A stretch of 64,000 nt of DNA from Jeotgalibacillus alimentarius (GTDB lineage: Bacteria; Bacillota; Bacilli; Bacillales; Jeotgalibacillaceae), in assembly GCF_000829445.1 (NCBI RefSeq), contig NZ_JXRQ01000008.1:124001-188000 (forward strand). Direction: 5' to 3'. A program made the position numbers and the translations under genes. The notes under the pieces are model-generated. The model had not been told where the DNA came from, ran no database searches, and worked only from the letters and a program-made list of their open reading frames with translations. Below, in pieces: positions 26,311 through 34,982 of this stretch (positions are counted from its first letter, which is position 1; each line of letters opens with the position of its first letter).

Positions 26311-26946
26311 ATGAAAATTCACGTTGTGCAAAAAGGTGATACCCTCTGGACAATTGCGAAAAACTACCAGGTGTCTTTTGAGGAACTGAAGGCAGTGAAT
26401 ACACAATTAGCAGACCCTGATATGATCATGCCCGGCATGAAAATTAAAATACCAGCCGGCAAATCAGTTGAAAAAGAAGAATATATGCACCCGTATGCTA
26501 ACAATAAACCTGCTTATCCGCTTCTGCCTGAAGATTTTGAAATGCCTTATAAAAATATGGTTATGCCAAAGGCTGTTAAAATGCCTGAAATACCAAAAAT
26601 GCCTGAAATGCCAAAAATGCAGGAAGTACCTAAAATGCAGACAGCACCAAAAATAGCAGAGCCGCCTAAAATGCCTAAAGCAGAACCCATTAAGATGTGG
26701 AAAGAACCTGAACAAAAATATTGCACCTGTAAAAAAGCACCTCAAGCACAGCAGGTAATGCCGCAAATGAATTGTATGCCACACATGCAGCAAATGCCCC
26801 AAATGCAGTTAATGCCTCAGATGCAGCAAATGCCGCAAATGATGATGCCGGCTCCGGAACATCATATGATGGAGCCCTGGTGTCACCCGATGCCCCACTG
26901 CTGCTGCCCGTGTCATCAGCCGTACCCTTACAGAGGGCCATTCTAA
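26311..26946 (+). CDS. safA: Spore coat morphogenetic LysM protein SafA
   Basis: SafA builds the inner spore coat and localises to the cortex-coat boundary through its LysM domain. Residues 1-47 are one LysM (IHVVQKGDTLWTIAKNYQVSFEELKAVN). Residues ~85-200 are low complexity, with repeated Met-Pro-Lys and Met-Gln-Gln units, and the C-terminus is rich in Cys, His, Pro and Tyr (WCHPMPHCCCPCHQPYPY). At 211 residues it is shorter than the 387 I recall for B. subtilis. GGAGGTGG precedes ATG 26311. Position beside niaR and bofC supports the call. Confidence 0.82.
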   Translation: MKIHVVQKGDTLWTIAKNYQVSFEELKAVNTQLADPDMIMPGMKIKIPAGKSVEKEEYMHPYANNKPAYPLLPEDFEMPYKNMVMPKAVKMPEIPKMPEMPKMQEVPKMQTAPKIAEPPKMPKAEPIKMWKEPEQKYCTCKKAPQAQQVMPQMNCMPHMQQMPQMQLMPQMQQMPQMMMPAPEHHMMEPWCHPMPHCCCPCHQPYPYRGPF

Positions 26947-27009
26947 GAATGAATAAAAATAGTCATTAATCAAACCCTAACCTTAACATGCAATTAAGGA
27001 GAGGGTCGA

Positions 27010-27291
27010 ATGGTTAAAACGTTGTTCATCTTATTCATTTTCACACTGTCTGCATGCTTTACCACTCAGGCATCAGCGCTCACACTGACATTATCAATAG
27101 AGACCGTCTACGGAGATGGTGAAAAATCATTTGAAACGAGACAAGAGTCGTATGAAGCAATGGAAGACTTCTTTTCACAATACAATGACTGGCAGATCAT
27201 TGATATGAACAAAGAAGAAATCACCCTGAGAACGAGAACTGAAAAACTGTCTCCACTTTTAGAATGGAGCGGATATGCAGAAGTTCAGTAA
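27010..27291 (+). CDS. bofC: BofC-like protein, N-terminal domain only
   Basis: BofC is a forespore-secreted inhibitor of SpoIVB signalling in the sigma-K checkpoint. A signal peptide (residues 1-23) precedes a segment, LSIETVYGDGEKSFETRQESYEAMEDFFSQYNDWQIIDMN, that resembles the N-terminal domain of BofC, ending at SPLLEWSGYAEV. B. subtilis BofC is about 170 residues with a second domain. Here the stop codon falls right after the first domain and a terminator follows at once, so this is a genuinely short gene or an old truncation. GGAGAGGG precedes the ATG. Confidence 0.75.
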   Translation: MVKTLFILFIFTLSACFTTQASALTLTLSIETVYGDGEKSFETRQESYEAMEDFFSQYNDWQIIDMNKEEITLRTRTEKLSPLLEWSGYAEVQ

Positions 27292-27318
27292 ACAGCCTGT
27301 GCGGCTGTTTTTTCTTTT
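27290..27318 (+). terminator. Terminator after bofC
   Basis: AAACAGCC and GGCTGTTT form a stem with a five-base loop and a T-rich run. It begins within the stop codon of bofC. Confidence 0.85.
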
Positions 27319-27466
27319 GCTGAAAACCTGCAGGCTACATGATAAAATAGAACAGATGTTTCATATAACCAACCCGCACATCAGATCCGGTATGGCGAAA
27401 ATGTCAGACACTAGATCCACTGAAACTGTGTTACAATGAAGGTTGCATTGAAAGGAAGAGTTCAAT

Positions 27467-28078
27467 ATGTATGAATATATAAAAGGTGAAATTACATATA
27501 TTTCAACAGAGTATATCGTTTCTGACCATAACGGGTTAGGCTATAAAATTTTTATGCCTAATCCTATTGTGATGTCTTCAAAGCAGGGTGAAACTGTGCA
27601 GGTATTTACGTATCAGCACGTCAGGGAAGACCAGCTCACACTGTTTGGCTTCCCGTCTATGGAAGAGAAGCTGCTGTTTACGAAACTTTTAAATGTTTCA
27701 GGAATCGGTCCTAAGGGGGCACTTGCCATCCTTGCATCCGGTGCACCGGAACAGGTCATCCAGGCGATTGAAGAAGAGAATGAGACACTGCTTGTAAAGT
27801 TCCCTGGAGTAGGGAAAAAAACAGCCAGACAGATTATTCTCGACCTCAAAGGAAAGCTGCAGGATGTGGTTCCGGATTATTTCCCTAACCTTTTCACAGA
27901 TCCCGCAAAAGAAAAGGGGCTGGATGATACAGCGCTTGATGAGGCAGTTATGGCACTGCAGGCGTTGGGGTATTCAGAACGTGAAGTGAAGAAAATCAGA
28001 CCTGTATTACAAAAAGAATCGTTAACGACAGATCAGTATATTAAAAAAGGTCTTCAGCTCATGCTGAAGCTGAAGTAA
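27467..28078 (+). CDS. ruvA: Holliday junction branch migration protein RuvA
   Basis: RuvA binds four-way DNA junctions and loads RuvB. The 203-residue protein has the N-terminal OB fold ([28 protein letters not shown]), tandem helix-hairpin-helix motifs ([16 protein letters not shown] and [23 protein letters not shown]), and the C-terminal RuvB-binding helices. A TACAAT at 27432-27437 may be its -10 element. ruvB follows after 11 bases. Confidence 0.97.
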   Translation: MYEYIKGEITYISTEYIVSDHNGLGYKIFMPNPIVMSSKQGETVQVFTYQHVREDQLTLFGFPSMEEKLLFTKLLNVSGIGPKGALAILASGAPEQVIQAIEEENETLLVKFPGVGKKTARQIILDLKGKLQDVVPDYFPNLFTDPAKEKGLDDTALDEAVMALQALGYSEREVKKIRPVLQKESLTTDQYIKKGLQLMLKLK

Positions 28079-28089
28079 GGAGGGATTAG

Positions 28090-29088
28090 ATGGAAGAGCG
28101 GATATTATCAGGGGAAGCAAATATAGAAGATGAGTCACTGGAACAAACGATCAGACCTCAGCTGTTAGAGACGTATATCGGTCAGGATCAGGTGAAAAAG
28201 AATTTATCAATCTATATTGAAGCAGCTAAAAACCGTCAGGAGACCCTTGACCATGTTCTTCTGTATGGTCCCCCGGGTCTTGGTAAGACGACGCTTGCTG
28301 CCGTCATCGCAAATGAAATGGGTGTGAACCTCAGAACAACAGCAGGGCCTGCGATTGAAAGAGCAGGTGATCTTGCAGCGATCCTGACAGCACTGGAGCC
28401 TGGTGATGTGTTGTTTATAGATGAAATTCACCGTCTGCCAAGAGCGATCGAAGAAGTTTTATATCCTGCAATGGAGGATTTCTGTCTCGATATTGTGATT
28501 GGGACCGGTCCGAGCGCAAGATCAGTAAGACTTGACCTGCCTCCGTTTACATTAGTAGGAGCGACGACCCGTGCAGGGGCAATCTCAGCTCCATTAAGAG
28601 ACAGGTTCGGCGTGCTCAGCAGACTGGAGTATTATAACATTGAACAGCTGCAGGAGATTGTAAATCGTTCAGCTGATATATTCAATACAGAAATAGATGA
28701 TTCAGGAGCTGCTGAAATCGCTCGCAGATCAAGGGGAACACCGCGTATCGCAAACCGCCTGCTGAGAAGAGTGCGAGATTATGCACAGGTGAAAGGAAAT
28801 GGTGACATTACCCTTCCGATCGCGCAGGCTTCACTTGAATTGCTGCAGGTTGATCAGCTCGGTCTTGACCATATAGATCATAAGCTGTTAAGAGGAATTA
28901 TCGAACGCTTCAGAGGCGGTCCTGTTGGTCTTGATACAATCGCAGCAAGTATTGGGGAAGAATCTTCTACGATAGAAGATGTATATGAACCCTACCTCCT
29001 GCAAATCGGATTTTTGCAGCGCACACCGCGTGGAAGAATTGCTACACACCTTGTGTATGAACACTTTAATCTGGAGGTGCCTGAATGA
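28090..29088 (+). CDS. ruvB: Holliday junction helicase RuvB
   Basis: An AAA+ motor that drives branch migration with RuvA. Walker [12 protein letters not shown] is at ~55-65, Walker [12 protein letters not shown], sensor 1 [19 protein letters not shown], and a C-terminal winged helix ends in [19 protein letters not shown]. The 332-residue length is standard. It overlaps the following small membrane gene by four bases. Confidence 0.98.
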   Translation: MEERILSGEANIEDESLEQTIRPQLLETYIGQDQVKKNLSIYIEAAKNRQETLDHVLLYGPPGLGKTTLAAVIANEMGVNLRTTAGPAIERAGDLAAILTALEPGDVLFIDEIHRLPRAIEEVLYPAMEDFCLDIVIGTGPSARSVRLDLPPFTLVGATTRAGAISAPLRDRFGVLSRLEYYNIEQLQEIVNRSADIFNTEIDDSGAAEIARRSRGTPRIANRLLRRVRDYAQVKGNGDITLPIAQASLELLQVDQLGLDHIDHKLLRGIIERFRGGPVGLDTIAASIGEESSTIEDVYEPYLLQIGFLQRTPRGRIATHLVYEHFNLEVPE

Positions 29089-29288
29089 CACTGCCGAAAA
29101 TGCTGATGATTGCAGGAGCTGCATTGCTGGTAGCGGGATTTCTTCTGCAGTTTATAAAGGCTGGCAGGCTGCCGGGTGATATTGTGATTAAAAAGGAAAA
29201 CATGACATTTTATTTTCCAATCGTCACATCAATTTTAATCAGTTTAATTTTGACAGGAATCTTCTTTTTAATCGGAAGGTTCAGGTAA
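29085..29288 (+). CDS. DUF2905 family small membrane protein
   Basis: A 67-residue protein with two membrane helices joined by a basic loop ([27 protein letters not shown]). The GRLPGDI motif is the family's hallmark. The function is unknown. It overlaps ruvB by four bases (ATGA) and precedes queA by 14, the position of yrzS in B. subtilis. Confidence 0.85.
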   Translation: MTLPKMLMIAGAALLVAGFLLQFIKAGRLPGDIVIKKENMTFYFPIVTSILISLILTGIFFLIGRFR

Positions 29289-29302
29289 GGAGTTGCAGAC
29301 AG

Positions 29303-30328
29303 ATGAATATTAATGATTTTGATTTTGACCTTCCTGAGGAACTGATCGCACAGGTTCCACTTGAAGATCGTACATCAAGCAGACTGATGGTGCTTGATAA
29401 AGAAACGGGACAAGTAGAGCATCAATCGTTTACCCATATACTTGATTATCTCCATGAAGGAGACTGCCTTGTACTTAACGACACAAAAGTACTGCCGGCA
29501 AGATTGATTGGGGAAAAAACAGAAACAGGTGCAGCCATTGAAGTTCTGTTACTGAAGCAAATTGAAGGGGATACGTGGGAAACACTCGTGAAACCTGCTA
29601 AAAGAATAAAGCCTGGTACTGTGATTACTTTTGGAGACGGCCTGCTGACTGCTGAATGTATTGAAACAGGCGATCAGGGTGCACGTATTCTTGAATATAA
29701 ATATGATGGCATTTTTTATGAGCTGCTTGATCAGCTTGGTGATATGCCGCTTCCTCCTTATATAAAGGAGAAGCTTGATGATAAAGACCGCTACCAGACT
29801 GTATTTGCCAAAGAACGTGGCTCAGCAGCAGCACCGACTGCCGGTCTGCATTTTACGGAGGAAATTCTTGATGAAATCAGATCAAGAGGTGTTAACATTG
29901 CTTTTATCACGCTGCATGTAGGACTTGGTACATTCAGACCCGTTTCAGTAGATTCTATTGAAGAGCATGATATGCATAGCGAATATTATCAGCTGTCTGA
30001 AGAAAATGCGGAGCTGTTGAATCGTACGCGTGAAAACGGGGGACGGATCATCACTGTCGGCACAACGTCAACAAGGACACTTGAGACGATCGCTGATGAA
30101 AAAGGAATTTTTAAACCTCAATCAGGCTGGACAGATATTTTTATTTATCCGGGATACACATTTAAAGCGTCAGACGTGCTGCTGACAAACTTCCATTTGC
30201 CAAAGTCCACGCTGATTATGCTTGTCAGTGCCATGGCAGGCAGGGAAAACACGCTTGCTGCTTACCGTGCAGCAGTAGAGGAAAAGTACAGGTTTTTCAG
30301 CTTTGGCGATGCCATGCTGATCAAATAG
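29303..30328 (+). CDS. queA: S-adenosylmethionine:tRNA ribosyltransferase-isomerase
   Basis: QueA adds the epoxycyclopentane-diol group to preQ1-modified tRNA, the penultimate queuosine step. The protein starts [27 protein letters not shown] and contains [24 protein letters not shown] and [10 protein letters not shown], all diagnostic. The 341-residue length is normal. tgt follows after 15 bases, coupling the two queuosine steps. Confidence 0.97.
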   Translation: MNINDFDFDLPEELIAQVPLEDRTSSRLMVLDKETGQVEHQSFTHILDYLHEGDCLVLNDTKVLPARLIGEKTETGAAIEVLLLKQIEGDTWETLVKPAKRIKPGTVITFGDGLLTAECIETGDQGARILEYKYDGIFYELLDQLGDMPLPPYIKEKLDDKDRYQTVFAKERGSAAAPTAGLHFTEEILDEIRSRGVNIAFITLHVGLGTFRPVSVDSIEEHDMHSEYYQLSEENAELLNRTRENGGRIITVGTTSTRTLETIADEKGIFKPQSGWTDIFIYPGYTFKASDVLLTNFHLPKSTLIMLVSAMAGRENTLAAYRAAVEEKYRFFSFGDAMLIK

Positions 30329-31483
<1,155 letters not shown>

Positions 31484-31516
31484 TAGATATATGAAAGAAA
31501 GGGGGAGTTTAGCGTT

Positions 31517-31789
31517 ATGGATATGATCGTAACTTTACTGCCACTGATTCTGATGTTCGGTTTAATGTACCTTTTCTTAATCCGTCCTCAGCAGAAGCGT
31601 CAGAAAAAAGTAATGGAAATGCAAAGCAGCTTAAGTAAAGGTGATAAAATCGTCACGATTGGCGGTCTTCACGGAATTATTGATGCACTTGATGAAGGTC
31701 AGGTTGTCGTTAAGTGTGGAGATGGAAGCCGGTTGACTTATGACCGCAATGCAGTTCGTGAAGTAGTGGAAAAAGATTCAGCAATGTAA
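31517..31789 (+). CDS. yajC: Preprotein translocase subunit YajC
   Basis: An accessory of the SecDF holo-translocon. One N-terminal membrane helix (LLPLILMFGLMYLFLIRPQQKRQKK) with the RPQQKRQ motif is followed by a small cytoplasmic beta domain (GDKIVTIGGLHGII). The 90-residue length is normal. It lies after tgt and about 3 kb before secDF. A strong palindromic terminator follows. Confidence 0.95.
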   Translation: MDMIVTLLPLILMFGLMYLFLIRPQQKRQKKVMEMQSSLSKGDKIVTIGGLHGIIDALDEGQVVVKCGDGSRLTYDRNAVREVVEKDSAM

Positions 31790-31797
31790 TAGTCAAT

Positions 31798-31825
31798 AAA
31801 AAAAGCTGCAGCTGCAGCTTTTTTA
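31798..31825. terminator. Bidirectional terminator between yajC and the TIGR04086 gene
   Basis: A fully palindromic 16-base core, AGCTGCAG and CTGCAGCT, lies between an A-run and a T-run. Confidence 0.88.
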
Positions 31826-32197
31826 TTTTTCTTTTGGACCTCTGACATTCACCCCGATAATCCCGCCTGTGATCCCGCATGCTAAAAAAAGTCCGTAATG
31901 GATCAGCTGTGACCATTCAAAGGTCGCATCATTAAACAATAGAGAGATGGCAATCACGATTCCAGCAGTCAGACATCCAATATACATTCCTTTTTGACCT
32001 GCATAGGCGCTTCCTGCCGTGCTCCCGATCAAAACTGCGGCTGCACCGGTCATTCCGTGCCATTTTTCCATAGAAAGCTCAGATAGATCAGTAAAATGAA
32101 GCAGCGTGGCTGCAATAGCCGAATAGACAGCGGCAATGAGAAAGAATATGACGACAGCTGCTGCAATCCCTCCTGCCGTTTTTTTCCACACGACCAT
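31823..32197 (-). CDS. TIGR04086 family membrane protein (YrzE-like)
   Basis: A 124-residue protein with four membrane helices and small, Gly/Ala-rich segments (GMTGAAAVLIGSTAGSAYAGQKGMYIGCLTAG), ending in GGIIGVNVRGPKEK. The function is unknown; the family is widespread in Firmicutes at this place between yajC and the DUF421 gene. GGAGGGA precedes the ATG on the minus strand. It is divergent from the DUF421 gene. Confidence 0.85.
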   Translation of the reverse strand: MVVWKKTAGGIAAAVVIFFLIAAVYSAIAATLLHFTDLSELSMEKWHGMTGAAAVLIGSTAGSAYAGQKGMYIGCLTAGIVIAISLLFNDATFEWSQLIHYGLFLACGITGGIIGVNVRGPKEK

Positions 32198-32276
32198 AAA
32201 AAATTCCCTCCTTAATCATCTCATGTAATTGAAATCACTTTTTCGCACACACTATTTGAGTAAAGGTGGTGTGCCC

Positions 32277-32915
32277 ATGTTAGAGATGTACAGTCTGATT
32301 GGATTCAGGGCGGTTACCCTGTATTTGCTGATTCTGGTTATATTCCGTGTCATGGGTAAAAGGGAGATTGGAGAACTGAGTCTTCTTGACCTGATTGTCT
32401 TTATGATGATTGCCGAAATGGCTGCTTTTGCAATTGAAGACACGGAGCTGAGCCTGATGCAAGCTGTATTTCCAATGATCTTATTGATGCTTTTGCAAAT
32501 TCTTTTATCCTGGTTCTCACTGAAATCGAAGAAGTTCAGGGACCTGATGGATGGAAGGCCGTCTATTCTTATTCATAATGGAGAAATTGTAGTGAATGAA
32601 ATGAGAAAAAACCGGTACAACATGGATGATCTGATGCAGCAATTGAGAGAGAAAGAGGTATTTGATCTTCAGGAAGTTTCATTTGCAATCCTCGAACCAT
32701 CAGGCACTTTATCCGTACTGAGAAAAGAGCGCAGTGCCGGACAACTTTCTCTCCCTCTGATTATGGACGGAAGAATTCAGAGCAGGCACCTTGCTTTAAT
32801 AGGAAAAGATGAGAATTGGCTGAGAAGTGAAATGAAAAAGCAGGGCTATGATCACTTAAAGACAATCTTTTTCTGTACGTATGAAGACGGTGAATGGTAT
32901 ATCAGTTCCTCCTGA
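32277..32915 (+). CDS. DUF421 / YetF-type membrane protein (YrbG-like)
   Basis: Three membrane helices (residues ~5-90) precede a DUF421 domain: DLMDGRPSILIHNGEIVVNEMRKNRYNMDDLMQQLREKEVFDLQEVSFAILEPSGTLSV. Function is unproven; related YetF-type proteins affect spore traits. The start ATG 32277 is preceded by AGGTGGTG; ATG 32229 upstream lacks a ribosome site. Its end overlaps the end of convergent spoVB by 14 bases, with no terminator between. Confidence 0.85.
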   Translation: MLEMYSLIGFRAVTLYLLILVIFRVMGKREIGELSLLDLIVFMMIAEMAAFAIEDTELSLMQAVFPMILLMLLQILLSWFSLKSKKFRDLMDGRPSILIHNGEIVVNEMRKNRYNMDDLMQQLREKEVFDLQEVSFAILEPSGTLSVLRKERSAGQLSLPLIMDGRIQSRHLALIGKDENWLRSEMKKQGYDHLKTIFFCTYEDGEWYISSS

Positions 32916-34401
32916 GCGTGTGAATGAACGACCAGTCTCCACGCTGTATTAATTGAACCCTGGAAGCCAGGAACATATAAATGATGATGATGACCAGAAT
33001 TCTGACCGGGGCATCCATCGTTGCAATACCGCTATGTATCAGCCAGCAGCATGCTGTAACCAGGCATATTGCTCCGTATTGACCGACGGGAAGCGGCATA
33101 TGACACAATTTCCTGACCGTATGAAAGTGCATAAAAGTAACTGCAGCTGTGCCTATCACAAGTCCGATTGCTGCACCTGTAATACTCTCCAGATAAATCA
33201 TCAGACCTGCCATTGCTGCCAGTTTAATAACAGAACCGGTGATACTGTTCATCATTGCTTTGCCTGCAGCTTCAAAAGCCTGTAATACTGCATGAAGAGG
33301 GCCCTGATAATAATAAAAGATGAAAAACAGTGACATCAGTTTGAGTAACTCAATTCCTTTATCTGATCCGTATAACAAAACTAATATTGTTTTTCCTTCA
33401 AGAAATAACAGCAGGCAGCACAGGGTGCCAGTAACAGCTGAAAGCCGAAGTGCCTGATTGATTCTGTATAGTACGGTACTCTCCTGAGACAGCGCCCTGG
33501 CTTCACTGATTGAAGGCACCAGTGCCATACTGAGAGACACTGTAATAAAAGACGGTAACAGCAGCACAGGGAGAATAAAGCCTGTCAATAAACCGTAATC
33601 TGCAGTAACAGCAGTCGCAGCCATCCCGGTGAAAACAAGACATTTCATAACGATAACGGGTTCTAAAAACCATGCAACAGAACCTGCAAATCTGCTTCCG
33701 GCGCTCGGCAGTGCAATATTGAGAAGTTTGCCTGCAGTATAACGAAATGACTGGTCAGCTTTTTCTGCAGTTTTTTGATTTCTTCTTTTAAACATGATCA
33801 GTAAAAATAGCAGTGAGCATAATTCCCCCGCAACAGCTGCAAGCATCGCGCCGCCTGCTGCATACGCTGCTCCTTTAGAGCTCAAAAACCCGACAGCTGC
33901 CATCAGCAGCACAATTCTGACCGCCTGTTCTAGAACCGAACCGACAGCAGTAACACCCATCTGCTGTCTCCCCATAAAATATCCGCGGACAACTGCTGAA
34001 AAAGCCGCGATTGGTATGACAGGAAGCACAGCGATAAATGGGATAAGTGTTCGCTCATCATTTAAAAGAGAAGTCGAAATAAAAGGTGCTGTAAAAAACA
34101 GGATAGGCGTAAGGATCATCGCTAAAGTACCAGTGATCCAGAGTGATACAGATAAAATGTTACGGATCTCACGTTCATTCCGGCTGGCTGTAGCTTCAGA
34201 GACATATTTTGAAATCGCGATCGGGAGTCCAATCTGTGTCACCGTAATAGCCAGCACCAGTGCAGGAAAAGTCATCATGTATAGTCCTACGCCTTCTTCC
34301 CCAGCCAGGTCTGCAAGTATAATCCTATGTACAAAGCCTAGAATTTTTGTCACTAACGCAGCAGCCATCAGCAGTAAAGTACCTTTAATCAGCTTAGACA
34401 C
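32902..34401 (-). CDS. spoVB: Lipid flippase SpoVB (MVF/MATE superfamily, polysaccharide type)
   Basis: SpoVB is needed for spore cortex peptidoglycan and is regarded as a lipid-linked precursor flippase. It has about 14 membrane segments, and the N-terminus GTLLLMAAALVTKILGFVHRIILADLAGEEGVGLYMM is typical of the SpoVB subfamily. The long frame goes back to TTG 34446, but GGAGG (complement of 34407-34411) lies five bases before GTG 34401, which gives MSKLIKGTLLL, so I place the start there at 499 residues. A longer form starting at ATG 34413 has a poor ribosome site. Confidence 0.85.
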   Translation of the reverse strand: MSKLIKGTLLLMAAALVTKILGFVHRIILADLAGEEGVGLYMMTFPALVLAITVTQIGLPIAISKYVSEATASRNEREIRNILSVSLWITGTLAMILTPILFFTAPFISTSLLNDERTLIPFIAVLPVIPIAAFSAVVRGYFMGRQQMGVTAVGSVLEQAVRIVLLMAAVGFLSSKGAAYAAGGAMLAAVAGELCSLLFLLIMFKRRNQKTAEKADQSFRYTAGKLLNIALPSAGSRFAGSVAWFLEPVIVMKCLVFTGMAATAVTADYGLLTGFILPVLLLPSFITVSLSMALVPSISEARALSQESTVLYRINQALRLSAVTGTLCCLLLFLEGKTILVLLYGSDKGIELLKLMSLFFIFYYYQGPLHAVLQAFEAAGKAMMNSITGSVIKLAAMAGLMIYLESITGAAIGLVIGTAAVTFMHFHTVRKLCHMPLPVGQYGAICLVTACCWLIHSGIATMDAPVRILVIIIIYMFLASRVQLIQRGDWSFIHTLRRN

Positions 34402-34500
34402 TTGATCCTCCATCTTCTCAAACACACTTATTTTAGATACAATCAATCATATGCATGAACAAAGTATCGCTATGCCATTAAATTCGAAAGGAGTAAAAGA

Positions 34501-34821
34501 ATGAACCAGCATACCAGTTATGAAGAAGCTTTTCCTGTGATCGGTCCTGCGCTGATCAGCAAAGCACAGGAACTCAGGCTCTATGGATACGATACCGCCA
34601 CACCTGAAAACATCTGGCGTTACCTGACACAGAAAAAATGGAAAAGAGAAACAGAAAGCTTCAGGCTTCACAAAGTTGTCCAGGAAATCCTTCAGGTCAA
34701 AGCAGGAGACTATATGAACTTTATGACCAATGAAGAGTATAAGCAGACAGCAGGCAGAACAGGTTTGGAAGATGAAGAATTAAATCTGCTGCTCCATGGA
34801 AACCCGAATGATGAACATTAA
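34501..34821 (+). CDS. comN: Post-transcriptional regulator ComN
   Basis: ComN is a small regulator of comER and competence gene expression that associates with DivIVA in B. subtilis. The 106-residue protein has the family's compact helical form (ISKAQELRLYGYDTATPENIWRYLTQKKWK). GAAAGGAG precedes the ATG. It lies between spoVB and secDF, as yrzD does in B. subtilis. No DNA-binding domain or membrane segment is visible. Confidence 0.85.
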   Translation: MNQHTSYEEAFPVIGPALISKAQELRLYGYDTATPENIWRYLTQKKWKRETESFRLHKVVQEILQVKAGDYMNFMTNEEYKQTAGRTGLEDEELNLLLHGNPNDEH

Positions 34822-34842
34822 CTGACAATATCAGAGGGTGCG

Positions 34843-34871
34843 TTGACACCAATAGGGAAGTAATACATAAT
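34843..34871 (+). promoter_or_regulatory. Sigma-A promoter for secDF
   Basis: TTGACA (34843-34848) and CATAAT (34866-34871) are separated by 17 bases. The resulting 5' UTR of about 105 bases contains the hairpin at 34930-34962. Confidence 0.82.
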
Positions 34872-34929
34872 AAGTCTGTTGCTGAAATTTCAGTACAATT
34901 ACAGACCTGTTACAACACACGGGAAGTTC

Positions 34930-34962
34930 ATATATAGTTTCTGCCATCTTGAAACTATATAT
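34930..34962 (+). promoter_or_regulatory. Hairpin directly upstream of the secDF ribosome binding site
   Basis: ATATATAGTTTC (34930-34941) and GAAACTATATAT (34951-34962) form a perfect 12-base-pair stem with a nine-base loop. It ends four bases before the GAGGAGG site (34965-34971). It has no T-run, so it is not a terminator. It could occlude or present the ribosome binding site, or stabilise the 5' end. Confidence 0.6.
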
Positions 34963-34982
34963 ATGAGGAGGATTTTTACATA

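Noticed and set aside
26464-26802. 112-residue minus-strand frame rich in Phe, His and Arg
   Set aside because: It mirrors the Met-Pro-Lys repeats of safA in antisense; the repeat structure keeps all frames open.
31798-31825. Perfect palindrome considered as an operator between yajC and the next gene
   Set aside because: It lies between two gene ends, with flanking A and T runs, so it is a bidirectional terminator.
33794-34405. 203-residue open frame on the plus strand
   Set aside because: It is entirely antisense to spoVB; its composition (Ala, Ser, Ile, Thr) is what the reverse of membrane codons gives.
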